Source: Mucilaginibacter tolerans
GTDB lineage: Bacteria; Bacteroidota; Bacteroidia; Sphingobacteriales; Sphingobacteriaceae
Reading direction: 5' to 3'
Length of the DNA stretch: 64,000 nt
Assembly (NCBI RefSeq): GCF_030519375.1
Contig: NZ_JAUMKB010000001.1
Location: 480,077 to 544,076, forward strand
Position numbers and translations under genes: made by a program. This document shows positions 44,377 through 51,953 of this stretch, piece by piece. Position 1 is the first letter of the stretch. Each line of letters opens with the position of its first letter. The notes under the pieces are model-generated. The model saw nothing but the letters and a program-made list of their open reading frames with translations, had not been told where the DNA came from and searched no databases.

Positions 44377-44409
44377 AGACTTACGAAGTTTTTAAAACTT
44401 CGTAAGTCT
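44377..44409 (-). terminator. 33-bp perfect palindrome, copy 2
   Basis: The arms agacttacgaagtttt and aaaacttcgtaagtct flank a single t. The sequence is identical to the copy at 4963..4995 except for the central base. It lies 10 bases downstream of the beta-galactosidase stop. Confidence 0.7.
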
Positions 44410-44418
44410 CTCGGAACT

Positions 44419-46851
44419 TTATTTTGCCTCCAACATTACCGTTGCACCCTGCAAACCTTTTGATGAAGCCGTAAAAGTAATACCGCCTGCTTTTTGTCTG
44501 GTTTGAACTATGGCCAATGCTAGCCCATTAAATGCATGACGGTAGCTAGCTTTAAACGAATCGTGATCGGTTTCTAAGCCATTATCGACTCCTGCAATAA
44601 AACCATTTCCACTGATCTTAAAATCCACCAGGTTATCTGCGGTTGGTACCACGTTGCCGTCCTTATCCAGTATTTTGACGGTGATAAACGACAAGTCTTT
44701 ACCATCAGCTTTAATCAACTTGCGGTCGGCAATGAGTTGTATTTTGGCAGGTGCCCCTGCGGTATGTATCTCGCGGGTGAGTACTACTTTTCCATCCTTA
44801 CGCGAAACCGCCTTGAGTGTCCCTGGTTCATATTTTACGCGCCACATTACGTGCAGGTCATCACTCTCTTTCTTTTTAGTGCCTAATGATTTGCCGTTCA
44901 GGAACAATTCCACTTCATCTGCATGGTTATAATAGGCCCATACGTCAACAGTTTTGCCTTGTTCCCAATTCCAGTGAGGTAATAAGTGTAACACCGTTTT
45001 GTTAGTCCACTCGCTTTGGTACATATAGTACACATCTTTCGGAAAACCTGCCAGGTCAATAATACCAAAATACGAGCTGCGCGCTGGCCAGCTATATGGT
45101 GTAGGCTCACCCAGGTAATCCCAACCTGTCCAAATGAACATGCCAGAAAGAAAATCATATTTTTTCATCACACGCCAGGTTTCTTCGTGGGTTGAGCCCC
45201 ATGGCGGTGATACATTATCATAAGCCGAAACAGTATGATCCGCATTCATCTTCGCATTAGTCTTATAGTCCCTCGCTGTTGGCCAGCGACGAATACTATC
45301 CGAAGGCATATCGTAGTGGCCGCGGGTTTCCAGGCCAGACGTTGTTTCAGACGCTATGAATTTTTTCCCTGGATATCTGCTATGAAATTGGGCATAGTGA
45401 GATTCGTTGTAATTATAGCCAATCAGATCCAGGGCTCCTGATTTGATAATTTTGTTGGTGGTATCAGGATTATTGTTTGCCGTGGTAATCGGGCGTGTCT
45501 TATCAAGACTGTGTACGATGGCTGTCAGCTCGGGCGCTACACGTAACGCGCTCGTATCGCTCTGTTGAGGGATTTCGTTCCCAATGCTCCAGATCATCAC
45601 GCTCGGATGGTTGCGGTCGCGCAATATCTGGTCCTCCAAATCTCGTTTATGCCAGTCTTTAAAAAACAGGTGATAATCATATTTCTCCTTTCCCCGCTCC
45701 CAGCAATCAAAAGCTTCATCCATCACCACAAACCCCATTTTATCGGCCAGGTCCAGTAGTTCGGGAGCCGGGGGGTTATGCGAGGTACGGATACCATTAC
45801 AACCCATATCCTTCAGCATCTGCAACTGGCGCTCAAGAGCGCGGTAATTGACCGCTGCACCCAGGCTACCTAGGTCATGGTGGTCACATACCCCCAATAT
45901 CTTCATTTGCCTGCCGTTGAGTGAAAAGCCTTTATCCACATCAAAATTAAAGTAACGGATACCGAATGGGGTAGAGTATTCGTCTACCACAGCTTTACCC
46001 ACCATCACCTTGGTAACCACTTTGTAAAGAGCCGGATGTTCAATAGACCACAAAACCGGATTATCAATCTTTATTTCCTGGGCTATATAATTTGATTTAG
46101 TCACGTCGGCCTCTGCAGAATTCAGGGTAAGAACTGCTTTTCCTGATGGGTTATAAATGGTAGTCGCCAGTATTACCTTAGTTGGATTTTCCGTCGCATT
46201 TTTCACATGAGTTTGCACATGAATTACTGCCGATTTATCACTTACTTCGGGGGTAGTCACAAACGTTCCCCAGTGATCAACGGCAACTTTATTTGTGGTC
46301 ACCAGCCAAACATTCCGGTAAATTCCCGAGCCTGAATACCAGCGGGAGTTCGGTTGAACAGAGTTATCTACTTTTACGGCTATGATGTTATTACCTCCAA
46401 ATTTCAGATAGGGCGTCAGATCATAACGAAAGGAGATATAACCGTTCGGACGGAAGCCCAGTTCGTGGTCATTGATCCAAACGGTGCTTTTCTGATAAAC
46501 GCCATCAAAATCGATATAGACTTTTTTATCTTTTGAGGATGCAGGAATGGTAAACGATTTACGGTACCAGCCTATACCGCCGGGTAAAGCACCACCTTCT
46601 GGAGTAGCGGGATTATCTTTGCTGAACTTCCCTTCAATGCTCCAATCGTGCGGCAGATCGAGTCCCCGCCAGGCGGCATCATTCAGATCAGTTTTTTCTG
46701 CTCCTTTTAAATCGCCTAAATGAAAGCGCCAGCCTTTATCAAAATCCATCTTCGAACGTGGTGATTGGCCGAAACTTTTCTGGCTAAAAAATATAAACAG
46801 TAATAGCAAAGGCACACTAAGTGCGCGGAACAATGTTTTGAGTGAAAGCAT
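44419..46851 (-). CDS. glycoside hydrolase family 2 beta-galactosidase
   Basis: The 810-residue enzyme has a signal peptide ending after KSFGQ (about residue 29), a jelly-roll sugar-binding domain (GGIGWYRKSF, WINDHELGFRPNGY), an immunoglobulin-like GH2 domain, then the TIM-barrel. Acid/base Glu 426 is in WSIGNEIPQ and the nucleophile Glu 502 in IASETTSG, matching retaining GH2 enzymes. A C-terminal Ig-like/DUF4982 portion starts near residue 620. It is exported, probably periplasmic. No SusC/SusD pair is adjacent, so this is not a classical polysaccharide-utilisation locus. Confidence 0.94.
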   Translation of the reverse strand: MLSLKTLFRALSVPLLLLFIFFSQKSFGQSPRSKMDFDKGWRFHLGDLKGAEKTDLNDAAWRGLDLPHDWSIEGKFSKDNPATPEGGALPGGIGWYRKSFTIPASSKDKKVYIDFDGVYQKSTVWINDHELGFRPNGYISFRYDLTPYLKFGGNNIIAVKVDNSVQPNSRWYSGSGIYRNVWLVTTNKVAVDHWGTFVTTPEVSDKSAVIHVQTHVKNATENPTKVILATTIYNPSGKAVLTLNSAEADVTKSNYIAQEIKIDNPVLWSIEHPALYKVVTKVMVGKAVVDEYSTPFGIRYFNFDVDKGFSLNGRQMKILGVCDHHDLGSLGAAVNYRALERQLQMLKDMGCNGIRTSHNPPAPELLDLADKMGFVVMDEAFDCWERGKEKYDYHLFFKDWHKRDLEDQILRDRNHPSVMIWSIGNEIPQQSDTSALRVAPELTAIVHSLDKTRPITTANNNPDTTNKIIKSGALDLIGYNYNESHYAQFHSRYPGKKFIASETTSGLETRGHYDMPSDSIRRWPTARDYKTNAKMNADHTVSAYDNVSPPWGSTHEETWRVMKKYDFLSGMFIWTGWDYLGEPTPYSWPARSSYFGIIDLAGFPKDVYYMYQSEWTNKTVLHLLPHWNWEQGKTVDVWAYYNHADEVELFLNGKSLGTKKKESDDLHVMWRVKYEPGTLKAVSRKDGKVVLTREIHTAGAPAKIQLIADRKLIKADGKDLSFITVKILDKDGNVVPTADNLVDFKISGNGFIAGVDNGLETDHDSFKASYRHAFNGLALAIVQTRQKAGGITFTASSKGLQGATVMLEAK

Positions 46852-46980
46852 GTCGGTTTTTGAGATTTATAATAAATGTATACCTGACACTAAATTACAA
46901 ATTATTTCATCAGAACAAATTATTTGTATGCCTTTCTGACAGGTAAATTGAATCGGCATTATATTGGATATTAGCATTAC

Positions 46981-47529
46981 ATGAACATACAGAAAATAAC
47001 ATTTGGAAACGGTTGCTTCTGGTGTACAGAAGCCATATTCCAGACATTGAAAGGCGTAAAATCAGTAACATCAGGATACATGGGCGGACACACTGCAAAT
47101 CCTACTTACATGGAAATTTGCAATGGTGATACTGGCCATGCTGAAGTGATACATTTAGAATATGATAGTGACGAAATATCATTTGATGAGTTGTTACTCG
47201 TATTTTTCAAAACCCATAACCCAACCACGCTTAACCGCCAGGGTAATGATATTGGCACACAATACCGTTCGGCTATATTTTACTATACCGATGAGCAGAA
47301 ACAAACGGCTGAAGCCATGATCAAAAGGCTTGCTGACGAGAAAGTTTTTGATAATCCAATCGTAACTGAAATAACTCCTGCATCAGAATTCTACAAGGCC
47401 GAGGATTATCACCAGAATTATTACAACGATAATCCAAACAAGTCGTATTGTGCTTTTGTGATCCAGCCTAAGCTGAACAAGTTTGCAAAAGAGTTTACCG
47501 ACAAGATCAGGCCGGAATTATTGCAATAA
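46981..47529 (+). CDS. msrA: peptide-methionine (S)-S-oxide reductase
   Basis: The 182-residue enzyme has the catalytic motif GNGCFWCTEA with Cys 12, and GYMGGHTANPTY, EVIHLEYD and GNDIGTQYRSAIF, all typical of MsrA, which reduces methionine-S-sulfoxide in proteins using thioredoxin. A later Cys 157 may act in resolving the disulfide. There is no fused MsrB, and no signal peptide, so it is cytoplasmic. It is divergent from the beta-galactosidase gene. Confidence 0.97.
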   Translation: MNIQKITFGNGCFWCTEAIFQTLKGVKSVTSGYMGGHTANPTYMEICNGDTGHAEVIHLEYDSDEISFDELLLVFFKTHNPTTLNRQGNDIGTQYRSAIFYYTDEQKQTAEAMIKRLADEKVFDNPIVTEITPASEFYKAEDYHQNYYNDNPNKSYCAFVIQPKLNKFAKEFTDKIRPELLQ

Positions 47530-47593
47530 AGTAAATTATAAGATACAGAACTTTAATGCTGGTACATTAAGTTTTTGTTAATGTTAAAATTGA

Positions 47594-47622
47594 ATCAGAT
47601 CAATCCGTAATTTTGATCTGAT
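47594..47622 (+). promoter_or_regulatory. 10-bp inverted repeat upstream of the phosphoesterase gene
   Basis: The perfect arms atcagatcaa and ttgatctgat are separated by 9 bases and end 14 bases before the start codon at 47637. It may be an operator or a leader hairpin; its regulator is unknown. Confidence 0.4.
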
Positions 47623-47636
47623 CATCACGCAATACC

Positions 47637-50081
47637 ATGAAACAAAAACTTACTACCGGCATTATTATTTTTCTTCTTTATGCTATCCCTACCTGGGCCC
47701 AACATCCCGGCAAAATTGAAAAAACCGGACAGGTGCTATTACCAAATGGCTGGAAATTAAGCCCGGCAGGCACCAGTTTGCCTTTGGGCGACTTGCCACT
47801 TAATATACAACTCTCCGCATCAGGAAGATTACTGGCGGTAACCAACAACGGACAAAGCACACAATCGGTACAACTGATTGACCCTAAGAATGAGCAACTG
47901 CTGGATGAGAAGGTGATCAGCAAATCGTGGTATGGGCTGGCGTTTAGTCATGATGAAAAAATGTTATATGCATCCGGAGGTAATGACAACCGGATATTAG
48001 GTTATCATATAGAGAATAATAAGATAGGCAAAGCCGACACCATCAAATTAGCCCCGGCATCATGGCCAAAAAATAAGGTTTGCCCTACCGGAATTGCTAT
48101 AAATAAAAATGATACACGTTTATACACCGTTACCAAAGAAGACAGTGCATTATATGTATTCGACCTGAAAACACGCGAGTTATTAAAGCGCGTTAAACTA
48201 CCTGCCGAAGCTTATAGCTGTATCCTTTCTCCGGATAACAAAAGTCTTTATATTTCAATTTGGGGTGGTGAAAAAGTAGTGGTATACAGTACTGTAACCG
48301 GAAACTTTACCAAAACCATCAAAACCGGCAATCACCCTAACGAATTGTTATTGACCAAAAAAGGTACTTACTTATTTGTTGCTAACGCGAACGACAACTC
48401 GGTTTCGGTGATCAATACAACTACAGAAAAGACGGTTGAGACTTTCTCTACCTCGCTTTATCCTACGCACTTAACCGGATCCACCACCAACGGGCTGGCT
48501 TTATCGCCCGATGAAAAAACACTATATATTGCAAATGCGGATAACAATTGTCTGGCTGTATTTGATGTTTCGAAACCCGGGAACAGTCATAGTTTGGGTT
48601 TTATTCCGGTAGGATGGTATCCAACCAACGTAAAAACATTAGGTAATAAAATACTGGTTAGCAATGGAAAAGGCTTTACATCAATGGCCAACCCGCAAGG
48701 CCCGCAACCTATAAAAAAGACTGACAACAGCGGCTATCAGTCGGGTGCGAAAAATACTAAAGAACAATACATCGGCGGCCTATTTAAAGGGACTTTATCG
48801 TTTATAAAAACGCCTCAGGAAGCACAACTAAAAACATACACCAAACAAGTGTATGCCAACACACCTTTCAATACCAGGAAGACGGCCCTGGCCGATGGTC
48901 TAGCAGGCAACCCAATTCCGCGTAAACCCGGCGAAAAGTCGCCGATTAAGCACGTTTTTTATATCATCAAAGAGAACCGCACCTACGACCAGGTCTTGGG
49001 CGATATGCCACAAGGTAACGGCGATACTTCGTTATGCATCTTTGGCAAACACGTTACACCTAATGAACATGCAATTGCAAACAACTTTGTTTTGCTGGAT
49101 AATTTTTATGTTGACGCAGAAGTGAGTGCCGACGGCCATAACTGGAGTACTGCTGCTTACGCTACCGATTTTATTGAGAAAACCTGGCCAACCAGCTATG
49201 GCGGTCGTGGTGGTGACTACGACTCAGAAGGTACCCGCCGCGCAGGTGACCCCCGTGATGGATACATATGGGACTATTGCAAGCGAGCAGGCGTAAGCTA
49301 TCGCACTTATGGAGAGTTTGCGGATGATTATAAACCGAACATCAAAGTTTTAGAGGGCCATTACTGTCAGAAATCGCCAAGCTTCGACCTGGATATCAAG
49401 GATGTTAAACGCGAAGAAATATGGGCGCACGACTTTGATTCACTATTGGCTATCAACAAAGTTCCCCAATTGAATACTATACGTATTTCGAACGATCATA
49501 CCAGTGGGCAGCATAAGGGCGCTATATCACCCACTGCTGCTGTGGGCGACAATGACTTGGCAGTAGGTATGCTGATTGAACACCTCTCAAAAAGTCCGAT
49601 TTGGAAAGAATCCGTTGTATTTATTTTAGAAGACGACGCCCAAAATGGCCCCGATCATATCGACGCACACCGCTCACCTGCATTTGTTATAGGCGGTTAT
49701 GTAAAGCGTCATGCTGTGGTACACGAAATGTATTCTACCTCTGGCATATTGCGCACCATTGAGTTGATCCTAGGTCTGCCGCCGATGAGCCAGTATGATG
49801 CGGCTGCAAAACCTTTGTATGAATGTTTCTCCAACAAACCTGACCTGACCCCATACACTGCGAAGCCTGCCGAAGTTGACCTGGAACAACGCAATGTAGC
49901 CGATAATGAAAGCAGCCGCCGCTCGCAGTTCTTTAACCTGGCGAAGGAGGACAAAGTGCCTGATCTTGACTTGAACGAAGTGATCTGGAAATCGGCAAAA
50001 GGCGAAAATTCTGTAATGCCGGCACCAAAACGCAGTGCATTTGTGATATTGGAAAAGAAGAAGAAAGATGACGATGATTAA
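47637..50081 (+). CDS. exported bifunctional YncE-like beta-propeller / phosphoesterase
   Basis: The 814-residue product has a signal peptide ending IPTWAQ (about residue 22). Residues about 40-350 hold YVTN/YncE-type beta-propeller blades (LYIANADNNCLAVFDV, YLFVANANDNSVSVIN). From about residue 440 is a phosphoesterase domain of the alkaline-phosphatase-like/PLC-type superfamily, with IKHVFYIIKENRTYDQVLGD, EVSADGHNWS and EDDAQNGPDHIDAHRS. The C-terminal tail is Lys/Asp-rich. It is exported to the periplasm or surface. The phosphorylated substrate is unknown. Confidence 0.88.
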   Translation: MKQKLTTGIIIFLLYAIPTWAQHPGKIEKTGQVLLPNGWKLSPAGTSLPLGDLPLNIQLSASGRLLAVTNNGQSTQSVQLIDPKNEQLLDEKVISKSWYGLAFSHDEKMLYASGGNDNRILGYHIENNKIGKADTIKLAPASWPKNKVCPTGIAINKNDTRLYTVTKEDSALYVFDLKTRELLKRVKLPAEAYSCILSPDNKSLYISIWGGEKVVVYSTVTGNFTKTIKTGNHPNELLLTKKGTYLFVANANDNSVSVINTTTEKTVETFSTSLYPTHLTGSTTNGLALSPDEKTLYIANADNNCLAVFDVSKPGNSHSLGFIPVGWYPTNVKTLGNKILVSNGKGFTSMANPQGPQPIKKTDNSGYQSGAKNTKEQYIGGLFKGTLSFIKTPQEAQLKTYTKQVYANTPFNTRKTALADGLAGNPIPRKPGEKSPIKHVFYIIKENRTYDQVLGDMPQGNGDTSLCIFGKHVTPNEHAIANNFVLLDNFYVDAEVSADGHNWSTAAYATDFIEKTWPTSYGGRGGDYDSEGTRRAGDPRDGYIWDYCKRAGVSYRTYGEFADDYKPNIKVLEGHYCQKSPSFDLDIKDVKREEIWAHDFDSLLAINKVPQLNTIRISNDHTSGQHKGAISPTAAVGDNDLAVGMLIEHLSKSPIWKESVVFILEDDAQNGPDHIDAHRSPAFVIGGYVKRHAVVHEMYSTSGILRTIELILGLPPMSQYDAAAKPLYECFSNKPDLTPYTAKPAEVDLEQRNVADNESSRRSQFFNLAKEDKVPDLDLNEVIWKSAKGENSVMPAPKRSAFVILEKKKKDDDD

Positions 50082-50224
50082 TCGTCACCCTTTATTTTTA
50101 AGCGATCTCTGATCTCTTTGGTCACCGGCTAACAATTTCCCAATTTATTGGTTAGAGTTTTGATCGTGGTGTTAGAAAAAATACAGAACTTTGTATTACG
50201 CTAAAGACCATTTAACCAATACCT

Positions 50225-51091
50225 ATGATTACTATTGAAAACGATTTCCTCAGAGTAAGTATCCGTAACAAAGGAGGTGAGCTAACCTCGATATATAACA
50301 AAGCTGCAGACGTTGAGCATCTATGGCAGGCTGATCCACTTATATGGCCATGGCACGCGCCAAATCTATTCCCTGTTGTAGGCGGGTTGATTGATAATGA
50401 GCTGCTGGTGAATGGCAAGGCTTACAAGATGGAGCGTCATGGGTTCAACAGGCAATCAGAGCTATTGCTGATCGAGTCGAGTGAAACATCGGCAAGGTTT
50501 TCACTACCTTATTCGGAGCACACGCTGGAAGTTTATCCCTATAAATTCGATTTTCAGATAACGTATGACCTGATCGAAAATGCTTTGCGTGTTACTTACA
50601 AAGTGATCAATCACGAACGGGAAACTATTTATTTCTCAGTAGGTGGGCACCCGGCGTTTAACGTTCCTTTCAATAAAGGCGAAAGCTATGAAGATTATTA
50701 CCTTGAGTTTGATGCTGACGACAAGCTGGAAAAACATTTATTATCAGACAAGGGTTATTACACAGGCAAAACCCAACCGGTGACACTCGATAAGCGCAAA
50801 ATACAGCTTACGCGGGATATGTTTAAGCAGGATGCCTGGGTTTTTAAGCATTTAAACTCGCGTGAGGTCGCAATAAAAAGCACGAAACATGATCAGTCGT
50901 TAGCGGTGGAATTTCCTCATTTTAATTACCTCGGGATATGGGCCAAACCGGGTGCCGATTTTCTATGTATAGAACCTTGGCTGGGCTGTGCTGATTCAGA
51001 AGGTAAGCACGTCGACATCAGCAAGAAAGAGGCTATTCAGCATCTTAAATACGGCCACGTTTTTGAGGCTTCGTTTTATATCAGTATTTGA
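50225..51091 (+). CDS. aldose 1-epimerase family protein
   Basis: The 288-residue product belongs to the galactose-mutarotase-like superfamily. Supporting features are the conserved YFSVGGHPAFNVPF (residues about 137-150), with the His of the catalytic region, NRQSELLLI, and the C-terminal FLCIEPWLGCADSEG with the catalytic-type Glu. Members interconvert anomers of free or phosphorylated sugars; this one resembles the YeaD-like branch (glucose-6-phosphate epimerase-like or related). Cytoplasmic. It lies 143 bases after the phosphoesterase gene. Confidence 0.9.
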   Translation: MITIENDFLRVSIRNKGGELTSIYNKAADVEHLWQADPLIWPWHAPNLFPVVGGLIDNELLVNGKAYKMERHGFNRQSELLLIESSETSARFSLPYSEHTLEVYPYKFDFQITYDLIENALRVTYKVINHERETIYFSVGGHPAFNVPFNKGESYEDYYLEFDADDKLEKHLLSDKGYYTGKTQPVTLDKRKIQLTRDMFKQDAWVFKHLNSREVAIKSTKHDQSLAVEFPHFNYLGIWAKPGADFLCIEPWLGCADSEGKHVDISKKEAIQHLKYGHVFEASFYISI

Positions 51092-51141
51092 CGAGCGGAG
51101 CCAGACGGCTGGCTGAATTTTTAGATTTTAAATAATGACTT

Positions 51142-51903
51142 ATGGTGCATGATTCAACTGGACGCTTTAGCAACCGCGTAGCTAATTATGCCAAGTACAG
51201 GCCGAGTTATCCTGACAAGGTATTGGATTATTTGCAGCACGAATGCCACCTGAGGCTAGAATCAGCTATTGCTGATGTCGGTTCAGGAACAGGCATTTTT
51301 ACTAAACTATTACTCGACCGGGGATATACAGTTTATGCGGTTGAGCCGAACGGGTCAATGCGCCATGAAGCTGAAAAATATTTGCATACATTGCATGGAT
51401 TTCATTCGATAAATGGCACTGCTGAGAATACTTCCTTACCCGATAAAAGCGCTAATCTGATCGTTTGTGCGCAGGCGTTTCACTGGTTTAACAATTCCGA
51501 AACTAAGGCTGAATTTAAGCGCATCCTGGCTCCATACGGGCATGTAGCGCTGATATGGAATAACCGCTGTATTGATGCGGACGATTTTGCAATAGCCTAT
51601 GAATTATTGCTCAAACAGCAAAGCGGCGATTATGAGCGTGTAAACCATCAAAACCTGGCCGAAGCAGATTTTGTTGGCTTCTATCATGGCGGCAAATACA
51701 AACTGGTTAAGTTTTCTAATTACCAGGTATTTAATTTTGAGCAATTGGCCGGGCGTGCTTTTTCATCTTCTTACGTCCCAGCTGAAGATACACCAGAAGG
51801 ACACTTATTCAGCATTCAGTTAAAGGCAATCTTCGATCAGTATCAAACCAATGGAACGGTAATGTTCAGGTATGATACAGAGGTTTATCTGGGGAGATTG
51901 TAA
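51142..51903 (+). CDS. class I SAM-dependent methyltransferase (Methyltransf_11-like)
   Basis: The 253-residue product opens with DSTGRFSNRVANYAKYRPSYP and the SAM-binding motif IADVGSGTGIFTKLL (residues about 42-56), VYAVEPNGSM, and FHWF after LIVCAQA. This is the UbiE/Methyltransf_11-like group common in Bacteroidota, of unknown substrate. It lies 50 bases after the epimerase gene and may be cotranscribed. A 27-bp inverted repeat follows. Confidence 0.9.
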   Translation: MVHDSTGRFSNRVANYAKYRPSYPDKVLDYLQHECHLRLESAIADVGSGTGIFTKLLLDRGYTVYAVEPNGSMRHEAEKYLHTLHGFHSINGTAENTSLPDKSANLIVCAQAFHWFNNSETKAEFKRILAPYGHVALIWNNRCIDADDFAIAYELLLKQQSGDYERVNHQNLAEADFVGFYHGGKYKLVKFSNYQVFNFEQLAGRAFSSSYVPAEDTPEGHLFSIQLKAIFDQYQTNGTVMFRYDTEVYLGRL

Positions 51904-51914
51904 TTGGAGTAAAC

Positions 51915-51941
51915 GTAGAGACGCATGCATTGCATCTCTAC
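51915..51941. terminator. inverted repeat gtagagacgca ... tgcatctctac
   Basis: Arms of 11 bp with one mismatch close a 5-base loop between the methyltransferase and the convergent parC gene. The word gtagagacgca occurs in a widespread class of palindromic intergenic repeats. A T-run is lacking, so termination is possible but not proven. Confidence 0.5.
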
Positions 51942-51953
51942 GAAAGAAATATT

